Origin: Symbiobacterium terraclitae
GTDB taxonomy: Bacteria > Bacillota > Sulfobacillia > Symbiobacteriales > Symbiobacteriaceae
NCBI RefSeq assembly: GCF_017874315.1
Contig: NZ_JAGGLG010000004.1
Span: 62,001 to 126,000 of the forward strand
Reading direction: 5' to 3'
DNA: 64,000 nucleotides
The notes under the pieces were generated by a model. It saw only the letters and a list, made by a program, of their open reading frames with translations. It made no database searches and had not been told where the DNA came from. The number at the start of each line of letters is the position of its first letter. Within the stretch, counting starts at the first letter, position 1. Below are positions 1 through 7,298 of this stretch, piece after piece. A program made the position numbers and the translations under genes.

Positions 1-250
1 CGCCGGCCAGGTAGTGCGCCTCCAGCTTGTCGATGCTGATCTCCAGCCCGGCCTTCTCCGCCTTGATCAGCGCGTTGACGATGCGATGGGGCGGCACCCG
101 GCGCAGCTTCATGCCGATCATGTAGAAGATGCCGACCCGCACGTCCGCCGCTGCGGCCGAGATCCAGAGACCGACGGGGACGAAGCTGAAGAAGAGCACC
201 AGGAGCAGGATCACGAGAAAGGTCGGGATGATGAAGGCGAACTCAGCCAT
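1..250 (-). CDS. floA: Flotillin-like protein FloA, N-terminal part
   Basis: Only the first 83 or so codons are inside the window; the gene continues past position 1. The ATG is at 250 with a GGAGG-type site just upstream. The protein opens with one hydrophobic segment (residues 3-33), then a [16 protein letters not shown] stretch and [12 protein letters not shown]...LEAHYLAG, which matches the start of the FloA/YqfA family. FloA scaffolds organise membrane microdomains in Firmicutes. It lies 44 bp downstream of the NfeD gene on the same strand, the usual nfeD-floA pairing, so co-transcription is likely. Confidence 0.9.
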   Translation of the reverse strand, partial: MAEFAFIIPTFLVILLLVLFFSFVPVGLWISAAAADVRVGIFYMIGMKLRRVPPHRIVNALIKAEKAGLEISIDKLEAHYLAG

Positions 251-294
251 GGGCATACCTCCTTGCACCTATTCCTGACACCTTGGCACGCAGC

Positions 295-1617
295 CTACTC
301 GATGGACCGCACCACGATGCGGGTACCATCCACCCGGATGACCCGCACCGGCACGCCGGCGGGGACGAACTCGCCCTCCGTCACCACGTCCAGCCGCTGG
401 TCGCCGAAGACGGCCGTACCCGCCGGGCGGAGCACGGTGACGGTTCGCCCCTCCTGCCCCACCAGCCGTGACCGGTCCGGCGACTGGGCGGACCAGTCCT
501 TCGCCGCCTCGGAGAGGGTGAGCATGCGGCCCAGGCCGCGCCGGCTGATGGCCCGGATGGCGGCGAAGAGCACCACTGCGCTGGCGATGGCCGTCCACAT
601 CAGGTACCGCCCGGCCAACTCCGGCGACGGGGCGGCCAGGAAGATCGCCGCGCCGAAGGCGGCGATCCCCGAGAGGCCGAAGATGCCGAAACCGGGCGTG
701 AACAGCTCCACCAGCAGCAGCACCAGGCCGCTCACGGCCAGGGCGATCTCCACCCAGCCCGCCGTGCCCACCAGGGCGTTGCCGATGAAGAACAGGGAGA
801 GGCAGACGATCCCGACGGCGGCCGGGCCGGTGAGGCCCGGCTGCGTGAACTCGATGCCGAGGGCGATCACGCCCGCCACCAGCAGCAGAATCGCCACCCA
901 GGGGGTGGTGAGCACCCGGCCCACCTGCTCGGAGAAGGTCCACTGCGGCTCGACCAGCTCGAACTGGTCGATGCCGGCCTTCCGGATGGCGTCGTTCAGG
1001 CTCTCGGCGACGCCGTTGGCGTAGCCGGTCTCCACCGCGTGCTGGTAGGTCAGGGTGAGCAGCACGTCCGTCTGACCGGGGATGGGATGGTCCTTGTCAA
1101 CGAAAGCCCTGGCGATCGCCACGTCGCGCCTGCGGGCCTCCGCCGCCGAGGTGAAGTAGTTGACCACCACCGAGAGCGCCTTGTAGTCGGCGGTCTGGTT
1201 CGTGGCGACGGTGCGGGGCTCCGCCGCGCCGATCACCGAGCCGGGGTGCATATAGAGGTACTCGGCCGCGGTGGCGATCAGCGCCCCGGCGGAGATGGCG
1301 TCGTTCGCCACGTAGGCGATGGTCTTCTTCCGGGAGGCCAGCAGCCGGTCCTTGATGCGGGCGGCGGCGTCGACGTAGCCGCCCGGCGTGTCCAGCACCA
1401 CGGCGATCCCGACGGCGGCGGGATCGGCCTCCGCCTCGTCGAAGACGCGGTCGGCGAACTGGGCCAGCCCTACATCGATAACCTGCCCCTGGTCGATCCG
1501 GAGTACGTATACCTTCTGGCCGCCGTCTGCCGCCAGGGCAGCCGGCGCCGCGGCCAGGGCCAGGAAGAGGGCCAGGAGCAGGGCGGCGACGGGAAGGCGC
1601 GCGAGTCGCTGGCGCAT
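295..1617 (-). CDS. NfeD-family membrane-bound ClpP-class serine protease
   Basis: A 440-residue protein with a signal peptide (about residues 1-30), an extracytoplasmic ClpP/enoyl-hydrolase-like protease domain, four or so membrane segments (about 235-355) and a C-terminal soluble NfeD OB-fold domain. The oxyanion-type DTPGG sits at 76-80. The AISAGAL motif supplies the likely nucleophile Ser109, and Lys146 in DYKALS is the likely partner of a Ser-Lys dyad as in archaeal 1510-N. The family cleaves hydrophobic membrane proteins such as stomatin/flotillin partners, which fits floA immediately downstream. The long NfeD form is complete, not the truncated form. Whether it cleaves FloA is inference. 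Confidence 0.9.
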   Translation of the reverse strand: MRQRLARLPVAALLLALFLALAAAPAALAADGGQKVYVLRIDQGQVIDVGLAQFADRVFDEAEADPAAVGIAVVLDTPGGYVDAAARIKDRLLASRKKTIAYVANDAISAGALIATAAEYLYMHPGSVIGAAEPRTVATNQTADYKALSVVVNYFTSAAEARRRDVAIARAFVDKDHPIPGQTDVLLTLTYQHAVETGYANGVAESLNDAIRKAGIDQFELVEPQWTFSEQVGRVLTTPWVAILLLVAGVIALGIEFTQPGLTGPAAVGIVCLSLFFIGNALVGTAGWVEIALAVSGLVLLLVELFTPGFGIFGLSGIAAFGAAIFLAAPSPELAGRYLMWTAIASAVVLFAAIRAISRRGLGRMLTLSEAAKDWSAQSPDRSRLVGQEGRTVTVLRPAGTAVFGDQRLDVVTEGEFVPAGVPVRVIRVDGTRIVVRSIE

Positions 1618-1637
1618 GGGAAGTCACCTCCAGGTCT

Positions 1638-1669
1638 GCGACCGGGGGGCTCCCCCGCGCCCCGGTCGC
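1638..1669 (-). terminator. GC-rich hairpin after the molybdenum oxidoreductase gene
   Basis: GCGACCGGGG (1638-1647) pairs with CCCCGGTCGC (1660-1669), immediately downstream of the oxidoreductase stop. There is no T run, so it may be a weak terminator or an mRNA-stabilising hairpin between the molybdenum operon and nfeD-floA. Confidence 0.4.
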
Positions 1670-3784
1670 TCAGCGTGATGGCTCCACGGGCGGCTCGGCC
1701 GGCTCCACCTGCACCAGATTGGTGTGGAAGGAGGCGCCTCCCCCCATGTCGGCCGGCTGGTCCAGCGTCAGCACATTGATGCCGACGCCGTCGGGCATGA
1801 AGCGGGACCACCAGATGGTGGGCGAGATCGCCACCCCGGGCTGCGACCAGTCGCCCACCCGGGCCTGCAGCCGCACGGAGCCGCGGTCGTTGAAGACCCT
1901 GACCCAGTCGCCCGAGCGGATGGACCGGGCCTCGGCGTCCACGGGGTTCAGGTAGATCGTGGGCGCCCCCTCCCGCTCCATCATGCGGGGCAGGTTGGCG
2001 AAGGTGCTGTTCAGGAAGTGGTGCGCCGCCGGGGTGATCAGGGCGATGGGGTAGCGGGCGGCCAGCTCGGGCGAGCCGTCGACGGACTCGGCCGGCGGCG
2101 TGTACTCCACCACGGGGTCCAGCCCGGCGGCCGCCAGGGCCTCCGAGTAGAACTCCAGCCTGCCGGACGGGGTGCCGAAGCCGCCCTCGGCGAAGGGCGC
2201 CGCCGGCCGGTTGACCTTGATGCTCCGCTCCTCCCTCAGCCGCTCCAGCGTGATCCCCTCGAGGTAGGGGCTGCCGCTGGAGAGCGCCTGGCGGATCAGG
2301 TCCTCGTCGCTGTCGCTGAAGCAGGGCTCGGTGAAGCCCATGGCCCGGGCCAGCCGGCGGAAGAGCTCGGTGTTGGGAACCGCCTCCCCGAGGGGCTCGA
2401 TGACCGGCTCGTTCAGCTGCACGTACAGGTGCCAGTAGGACGTCATCAGGTCCGTGTGCTCGAACTGGGTCGTGGCCGGCAGCACGATGTCCGCCCACTT
2501 GCAAGTATCGGTGAAGAGCTGCTCGTGTACCACGGTGAACAGGTCTTCACGGGATAGACCTGCCAGCACCCGCGATTGGTTCGGCGCGACGCTCGCGGGG
2601 TTCGAGTTGTAAACCATGATCGCTTTGATGGGCGGGTCCTGCAGCTCGGTGAGCGCCTTGCCCAGCTCGATCATGTTGACGGTGCGCGGGGCCGGCGTCG
2701 GCATGAGGTCGGGCCGCTCCAGGGCGTCGGAGTTGAGGCCGTAAGAGCCGGAGTTGGAAAGCAGGAAGCCGCCGCCCCGGTCCCGCCAGTGGCCGGTGAG
2801 GCCCGGGATCATGCAGATGGCGCGCACGGTGGAGCCGCCGTTGGTGTGCCGCTGCAGGCCGTAGCCCACCCGCAGCACCGCCGGGCGGCTCTCCCACCAG
2901 AGCCGGGCGAGGCGGACGATGTCGTCCGCGGCGATGCCGGTCACGGCCGCGGCGCGCTCCGGCGGCCACTCCGCCACCTTCCGGGCCAGGTGGTCGAAAC
3001 CGGTGGTGTACCGCTCGATGTAGTCCCGGTCGAGCCAGTCCTCCCGCACCAGCACGTGCATGATCCCCAGCGCCAGGGCCGCGTCGGTGCCCGGGCGGGG
3101 CGAGACGTGCCAGTCCGCCTCCCGCGCCGCCTTGTAGCGGTAGGGGTCGATGACGACCAGCGTGGCCCCGCGGCGCCGGGCCTCCTGGATGATCGGCCAC
3201 TGGTGCGGGTTGGAGGAGATGACGTTGACGCCCCAGACCACGATGAGCTTGGCGTGGACCATATCCTCCGGGTCGGGCCCCATGCGGACGCCCAGCACGG
3301 ACTTCACCGCCGCCGAGCCCGCGGCCGAGCAGATGGTCCGCTGCAGCCGGGTCGCCCCGACCCGGTGGAAGAAGCGCCGGTCCATGGAGCCGTACTGCAG
3401 CGTGCCGATGGTGCCGGCGTAGGAGTAGGGCAGGATCGCCTCCGCCCCGTACTCGGCGATGATAGCCCGGAACCGGGCGGCGATGGTCGTAAGGGCCTCG
3501 TCCCAGGAGATGCGCTCGAACTGCCCGGCGCCCTTCGGCCCCACCCGCTTCATCGGGTAGAGTACCCGGTCGGGGCTGTAGACCCGCTCCTCGTAGTGGT
3601 TGGTCTTGACGCACAGGTACCCCCGGGTCACCGGGTGGTCCGGGTCGCCCATCACGCGCACGGCCCGCCCGTCCTTCACGTGGACCAGCATCGAGCACGT
3701 GTCCCAGCAGTCGTGGGGGCAGACGGCCCGCTTCACCACGACGTCCTCCGACCCGTTCCGGCTCTCAGGCTTGGTTCCCCTCAT
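1670..3784 (-). CDS. Molybdopterin (Mo-bisPGD) oxidoreductase
   Basis: A 704-residue enzyme of the DMSO-reductase superfamily (catalytic subunit). Near the N-terminus C22-x3-C26-x3-C30-x27-C58 forms the 4Fe-4S site. The Mo-bisPGD binding core follows, and the C-terminal molybdopterin dinucleotide-binding domain lies from about residue 580 (FLNSTFANLP, NDRGSV). No twin-arginine signal is present, so it should act in the cytoplasm. ATG start with a GGAGGAGG site. It is last in an apparent operon with a 4Fe-4S ferredoxin, a molybdopterin-binding protein and a HAD-like protein. The substrate cannot be told from sequence; it resembles the broad thiosulfate/polysulfide-reductase-like and formate-dehydrogenase-like group lacking a Tat signal. 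Confidence 0.9.
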   Translation of the reverse strand: MRGTKPESRNGSEDVVVKRAVCPHDCWDTCSMLVHVKDGRAVRVMGDPDHPVTRGYLCVKTNHYEERVYSPDRVLYPMKRVGPKGAGQFERISWDEALTTIAARFRAIIAEYGAEAILPYSYAGTIGTLQYGSMDRRFFHRVGATRLQRTICSAAGSAAVKSVLGVRMGPDPEDMVHAKLIVVWGVNVISSNPHQWPIIQEARRRGATLVVIDPYRYKAAREADWHVSPRPGTDAALALGIMHVLVREDWLDRDYIERYTTGFDHLARKVAEWPPERAAAVTGIAADDIVRLARLWWESRPAVLRVGYGLQRHTNGGSTVRAICMIPGLTGHWRDRGGGFLLSNSGSYGLNSDALERPDLMPTPAPRTVNMIELGKALTELQDPPIKAIMVYNSNPASVAPNQSRVLAGLSREDLFTVVHEQLFTDTCKWADIVLPATTQFEHTDLMTSYWHLYVQLNEPVIEPLGEAVPNTELFRRLARAMGFTEPCFSDSDEDLIRQALSSGSPYLEGITLERLREERSIKVNRPAAPFAEGGFGTPSGRLEFYSEALAAAGLDPVVEYTPPAESVDGSPELAARYPIALITPAAHHFLNSTFANLPRMMEREGAPTIYLNPVDAEARSIRSGDWVRVFNDRGSVRLQARVGDWSQPGVAISPTIWWSRFMPDGVGINVLTLDQPADMGGGASFHTNLVQVEPAEPPVEPSR

Positions 3785-3808
3785 CGCAGGTCCTCCTCCC
3801 CCGTGAAG

Positions 3809-4282
3809 TCACGAAACACGCAGCGTTGCGGCGAGCCGCCCCGGCCGGACCAGCATGTCCAGCGCCTCGACGGGCGACCGCACGACGACGTCGGCCGCCA
3901 GCAGTGCGGCCGTGGCCGCACCCTCGGCCTCCAGCACGCAGATGGAGAGCGCGGCCCGCTCCAGCATCAGCCGGTCGTTGGCCCCGTTGCCCACGGCCAC
4001 CACCGAGTCCGGGCCCAGCGCCTCCACCAGCGCCCGCTTGGCCGCGGTCTGGTCGCCCGGCCCGATGACCTGCAGGGTCACCGGCAGGCCGGCGGTCTGG
4101 GCCCGGGCGCCCCCATAGGTGTCGGCCGTGATCACGTGCACGGCGAGGTGCCCGGCCAGTTCTCGGATCCGCTCCGCCACCCCGGGCAGGAGCACCCCGT
4201 CAACGGCCAGGGTGCCGTTGAAGTCCAGCACGAGATGTTCCACCGTGATGGGATCCCGGCCGGGAACCCGCAGTTCGAGCAC
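3809..4282 (-). CDS. HAD-like hydrolase of the soluble P-type-ATPase-like group
   Basis: A 157-residue protein with HAD motif I as DFNGTLAVDG, a central TADTYGG stretch, and motif IV as VGNGANDRLML. The second acidic residue of the usual DxD is Asn, which resembles the P-type ATPase-like branch (DKTGT) more than ordinary phosphatases. GTG start at 4282 behind GGAGGAGG. It is 24 bp upstream of the molybdenum oxidoreductase and 69 bp downstream of the molybdopterin-binding protein, so a role in that operon is likely. The substrate is unknown; with no second Asp it may lack phosphomonoesterase activity. Confidence 0.75.
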   Translation of the reverse strand: MLELRVPGRDPITVEHLVLDFNGTLAVDGVLLPGVAERIRELAGHLAVHVITADTYGGARAQTAGLPVTLQVIGPGDQTAAKRALVEALGPDSVVAVGNGANDRLMLERAALSICVLEAEGAATAALLAADVVVRSPVEALDMLVRPGRLAATLRVS

Positions 4283-4297
4283 GCTCCTCGCCTCCTC

Positions 4298-4378
4298 CGC
4301 CCGCGGGATCGAGGCCCGGCACCAGCCCGCCGTGGCCCGCCCGCGGGATCGCTACCGCGGCAGCAGCCCGCCGTGGCC
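4298..4378. repeat. Imperfect tandem duplication of about 40 bp
   Basis: CGCCCGCGGGATCG occurs at 4298-4311 and 4338-4351, and AGCCCGCCGTGGCC at 4324-4337 and 4365-4378. The second copy contains the last codons (GHGGLLPR) and stop of the molybdopterin-binding protein gene; the first is a non-coding copy of that gene end. It looks like a replication-slippage duplication of the 3' end. Confidence 0.8.
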
Positions 4379-5329
4379 CATGCGCACGAAGTCCTGCTTC
4401 GTCAGGATCTCGCCCGCCAGGACCCGGGGCAGCACGTGGTCGAACACGGTCTCCTTCTCGTACATGACGGCGCCGGGCAGGCCCATCACCGGCACGCCTT
4501 CGAGGTAGGCCATCATGAACATCGATCCGGGCAGGAAGGGCACGCCGTAGGTGACCACCTGGGCGCCCGCCCGGCGGATCGCCCCGGGGGTCGCATCGTC
4601 CGGGTCCACCGACATGCCGCCGGTGCAGAGCACCATTCTGGCGCCTGCGGCGAGCGCCTCGCGGATCTTGGCGGCCGTCCGGTCGGCCTGGTCGTCGCTG
4701 TAGGCCTTGTAGACCACCGGGCAGCCGAACCGCTCCAGCTTCTCCTCCACCACCGGGCCGAACTTGTCGGGGATGCGGCCCTTGAACACCTCGCTGCCGG
4801 TGACGATCAGCCCCGCCGGCAGCGGCGCCAGCGGCTTCACCTGGATCCACGGGCCCATGGCCTCGGCCCGGGCGATCTGCTCCTCGGCCACGACCAGGGG
4901 GGTCACCTTGCAGCCGGCCACGACGGTGCCGGCCTCCACCAGCGTGGCGTCGCGGCGGGTCGCGATGGTGATCTCGCCGATCGCGTTGATCGCCTCCAGG
5001 CGGGCGACGTCGACGCGCAGCAGGCCCCGGTGCGCGGCCCTGAGGCTGACCTTGCCCTCCGCGGGCGAGTCCCAGGTGAGCCCCTGGCCGGCCCCGGCCG
5101 CGGCCAGCCGCCGGGCCGCCTCCTCCTCGTGGACCATGCCGGGCAGCGGCTCCCACACGTAGAGGTGCTCCTTGCCCATGGCCAGCAGGAGCGAGATGTC
5201 GGCAGCCGTGACAACGTGCCCCCGCCGGAAGGCGGGGCCCTTCCCCTCGCCGGGGACGATGCGGGTGAGATCGTGCGCGAGCATGAGGCCGACGGCTTCT
5301 TCTGTGGGTACGACGCGCAGTGTGAACAT
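4352..5329 (-). CDS. Molybdopterin-binding protein (MoeA/MogA-like domain)
   Basis: A 325-residue protein. The C-terminal half is a MoCF-biosynthesis (MogA/CinA-type) fold: VTGSEVFKGRIPDKFGP around residues 175-191, then TGGMSVDPDD, the conserved molybdopterin/ATP-binding loop, then a GLPGAVMYEKETVF stretch. The N-terminal half carries LAHDLTRIVPGEGKGPAF, seen in clostridial homologues encoded beside molybdoenzymes. It lacks the full MoeA domain set, so it is more likely a dedicated cofactor insertion or maturation factor than housekeeping MoeA. It is 13 bp downstream of the ferredoxin gene and is probably co-transcribed with it. Confidence 0.85.
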   Translation of the reverse strand: MFTLRVVPTEEAVGLMLAHDLTRIVPGEGKGPAFRRGHVVTAADISLLLAMGKEHLYVWEPLPGMVHEEEAARRLAAAGAGQGLTWDSPAEGKVSLRAAHRGLLRVDVARLEAINAIGEITIATRRDATLVEAGTVVAGCKVTPLVVAEEQIARAEAMGPWIQVKPLAPLPAGLIVTGSEVFKGRIPDKFGPVVEEKLERFGCPVVYKAYSDDQADRTAAKIREALAAGARMVLCTGGMSVDPDDATPGAIRRAGAQVVTYGVPFLPGSMFMMAYLEGVPVMGLPGAVMYEKETVFDHVLPRVLAGEILTKQDFVRMGHGGLLPR

Positions 5330-5342
5330 GAAGCTCCTCCAA

Positions 5343-5936
5343 TCAGTTGCGTGGCTGTATCGTGATCGCAGGCGGGGTGCTGACGCAGACGTAGGCGCAG
5401 AGGCCGCAGCCGGTGCAGTGCTCCGGGCTGACCACGGGCTTGCCGTCCTCGAGCCGGATGGCCTCGTCCGGGAAGGGGCAGCGCTGGTAGCAGAGGTCGC
5501 AGAGGGAGCCCTGGAACGCCCAGCAGTGATCCGGGTCGATGCGTGCGAGGCCCATCTTCACGCTGCGCGGGTCTGCGACCGGAAGCAGCGCTCCCGGCGC
5601 GCAGGCCGGCATGCACTTGCCGCAGAGGTCGCAGGCCCTCGTCAGCGGGTCAATGAAGGGCGTGCCGACCGCGGCCCCCGCGGACTCCGGCAGCAGTTGA
5701 ATGGCGCCGACGGGGCACGCGCGGACGCACTCGCCGCAGCGGGTGCAGGCGAGCAGGAAGGCGGACTCCTCGATGGCACCGGGCGGGCGCAGGTAGCGCT
5801 GCCCGCCCGACGCCCGGGTCACCGTCTCCTCCACCGCGCCCTGAACCGTCTCCGCCAGCAGGCGGCCCAGGCTCCTCAGACCCTCGCGGAAGAAGCGGCG
5901 CCGGTCATGGTGCCCGTCGGCCTTCATGGGCGGCAC
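5343..5936 (-). CDS. Polyferredoxin with four 4Fe-4S motifs (NapG/MauM-like)
   Basis: A 197-residue iron-sulphur protein. Four cysteine clusters are visible in order: CTRCGECVRACP, CDLCGKCMPAC, a wider C-x7-C-x2-C-x3-CP, and CTGCGLCAYVC; together they could bind four 4Fe-4S clusters as in NapG/MauM-type electron carriers. The N-terminus has an RRRFFREGL motif resembling a Tat signal but no convincing hydrophobic stretch after it, so export is doubtful. First gene of the molybdenum operon, so it probably passes electrons to or from the oxidoreductase. Confidence 0.88.
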   Translation of the reverse strand: MPPMKADGHHDRRRFFREGLRSLGRLLAETVQGAVEETVTRASGGQRYLRPPGAIEESAFLLACTRCGECVRACPVGAIQLLPESAGAAVGTPFIDPLTRACDLCGKCMPACAPGALLPVADPRSVKMGLARIDPDHCWAFQGSLCDLCYQRCPFPDEAIRLEDGKPVVSPEHCTGCGLCAYVCVSTPPAITIQPRN

Positions 5937-5967
5937 ATCCTCTCATCACCGAAGTGTCTATTGATCT

Positions 5968-5976
5968 ACTATACCA
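5968..5976 (-). promoter_or_regulatory. Extended -10 promoter for the molybdenum operon
   Basis: On the minus strand TGGTATAGT (an extended -10, TGnTATAnT form) lies about 30 bp upstream of the ferredoxin start. No good -35 is seen at 17 bp spacing. Farther upstream is the palindrome CTCCCGGG (6013-6020) / CCCGGGAG (6030-6037), a possible operator or hairpin. Confidence 0.45.
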
Positions 5977-6065
5977 CGAGAGGCAAGCTCCTGCGGTGAT
6001 GCAAGCGAAACTCCCGGGGCGCCGGCGCCCGGGAGCGCCGTCTGCTGCGCGGCGGGGGAGAAAAA

Positions 6066-6100
6066 CAAGAACCCTGGTGGACGACGTCATCCACCAGGGT
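6066..6100 (-). terminator. Rho-independent terminator of rpsU-yqeY
   Basis: ACCCTGGTGGA (6071-6081) pairs perfectly with TCCACCAGGGT (6090-6100), followed on the minus strand by TTCTTGTTTTT. It lies 8 bp past the yqeY stop. Confidence 0.9.
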
Positions 6101-6107
6101 ACCCCTG

Positions 6108-6557
6108 TCAGCCAAGTAGTTCCTTGACGATCTGTTGAACCAGCTTTCCATCTGCACGGCCTTTGGTCTGGGCCATCAGGGGGCCCATGACCTTGCCCAT
6201 GTCCTTGGGGCCCTGGGCACCCACCTGGGCGATGACCTGCCGTGCCAGGTCCCGCACCTCGTCGGCGGAGAGCTGCTCCGGGAGGTATCCCGACAGGACG
6301 TCGATCTCGGCTTGCGCCCGCTCGATCAGGTCCTGCCGATTGCTCCGCTGGAAATCAGCTATGGAATCTCTGAGCTGCTTCACCTGCTTGGTGATGATGC
6401 CCAGGATCTCGTCGTCGGAGAGGGGGGCCTGCTTCTCGATCTCCGCGTTCTTCACCGCCGCCCGCAGGAACCGGATCGTCTCCAGCCGCACCTTGCCGGA
6501 CGGACCGGCCTTCAGGGCGGCCTTCATATCCTGAGTGAGACGCTCGTTCAGGTCCAT
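6108..6557 (-). CDS. yqeY: GatB/YqeY domain protein
   Basis: A 149-residue member of the YqeY family, which is related to the C-terminal tRNA-binding tail of GatB. Visible marks are MKAALKAGPSGKVRLETIRFLRAAVKNAEIE near the start and a C-terminal MGKVMGPLMAQTKGRADGKLVQQIVKELL. Length is typical. It follows rpsU by 21 bp, the common rpsU-yqeY order of Firmicutes, and is closed by a strong terminator. Its cellular role is not settled; a link to tRNA amidation is inferred from the family only. Confidence 0.92.
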   Translation of the reverse strand: MDLNERLTQDMKAALKAGPSGKVRLETIRFLRAAVKNAEIEKQAPLSDDEILGIITKQVKQLRDSIADFQRSNRQDLIERAQAEIDVLSGYLPEQLSADEVRDLARQVIAQVGAQGPKDMGKVMGPLMAQTKGRADGKLVQQIVKELLG

Positions 6558-6578
6558 GCGCAGCCAGCTCCTTCAAGA

Positions 6579-6758
6579 CTAGTCCCGATACTTGCGCTTA
6601 CGAGCAGCCTCGCTCTTCTTCTTGCGCTTGACGCTCGGCTTCTCGTAGTGCTCGCGCCGGCGAACCTCGGCGAGCACCCCGGCCCGCTGCAGCTGACGCT
6701 TGAAACGGCGAAGGGCGCTTTCCAGCGACTCGTTCTTGCCGATTTTGACTTCGGACAT
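6579..6758 (-). CDS. rpsU: 30S ribosomal protein S21
   Basis: A 59-residue, very basic protein starting [20 protein letters not shown] and ending [12 protein letters not shown], as expected for bS21. The open frame extends upstream to 6803, but the ATG at 6758 has a GGAGGGGAGGG site and matches the family start, so the longer version is rejected. A perfect consensus promoter lies 54 bp upstream. Confidence 0.95.
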   Translation of the reverse strand: MSEVKIGKNESLESALRRFKRQLQRAGVLAEVRRREHYEKPSVKRKKKSEAARKRKYRD

Positions 6759-6811
6759 CCCGGATTTCCCTCCCCTCCGCTGGACCTGGGGGAAAAAGAA
6801 CACGCTCCGCG

Positions 6812-6840
6812 ATTATACCGCGGGGCAAGGCTTATGTCAA
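6812..6840 (-). promoter_or_regulatory. Consensus sigma-A promoter of rpsU-yqeY
   Basis: On the minus strand TTGACA (6835-6840), 17 bp, TATAAT (6812-6817): a perfect vegetative promoter. Its -35 box lies within 5 bp of the 3' end of the HIT gene. Confidence 0.92.
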
Positions 6841-6844
6841 ACGC

Positions 6845-7189
6845 TCAGGCCACCGGCCCGAGCGACCGCCCGCCCAGCACGTGGAGGTGCAGATGGAATA
6901 CCTGCTGACCGGCGTCCCGGCCGGTGTTGGTGACCACGCGATAGCCCGTCTCAGCCACGCCGGTCTCCGCGGCCACCCGCTGCACGGCCGCGAACAGCCG
7001 GGCGAGGAGGTCGGCGTGCTCCGGTCCGATCTCGGCGACGGACGCCAGATGCTGCCGCGGGATGACCAGCACGTGAACCGGGGCGACGGGGTTGATGTCG
7101 CGGAAGGCCAGGACGTGCTCGTCCTCGTAGACCTTGCTGGAGGGAATCTCCCCGGCTGCGATCTTGCAGAACAGGCAATCGTGGGCCAT
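6845..7189 (-). CDS. HIT family nucleotide hydrolase/transferase (HinT-like)
   Basis: A 114-residue histidine-triad protein. CLFCKIAAGEIPS opens the protein, and the catalytic triad QVFHLHLHVLGG lies near the C-terminus, as in HinT purine nucleoside phosphoramidases. ATG start at 7189 with a GGAGTGATTG site. The gene ends just before the rpsU promoter. The 109-bp gap to ddl holds a small GC hairpin but no clear promoter. Confidence 0.93.
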   Translation of the reverse strand: MAHDCLFCKIAAGEIPSSKVYEDEHVLAFRDINPVAPVHVLVIPRQHLASVAEIGPEHADLLARLFAAVQRVAAETGVAETGYRVVTNTGRDAGQQVFHLHLHVLGGRSLGPVA

Positions 7190-7298
7190 CGGTCAATCAC
7201 TCCATGGTCGGACTGCGCCGCGCAGGCGCACTTGCTTATTGTGATCAATCCCTGTCAAATTATTCTACCCCGACATTGGGAATTCCTCCACACCGGGT

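Noticed and set aside
2576-5365. A 929-codon plus-strand open frame over the molybdenum operon
   Set aside because: Antisense shadow of three well-supported minus-strand genes; composition is Gly/Arg/His-rich with no domain, caused by the high G+C third positions.
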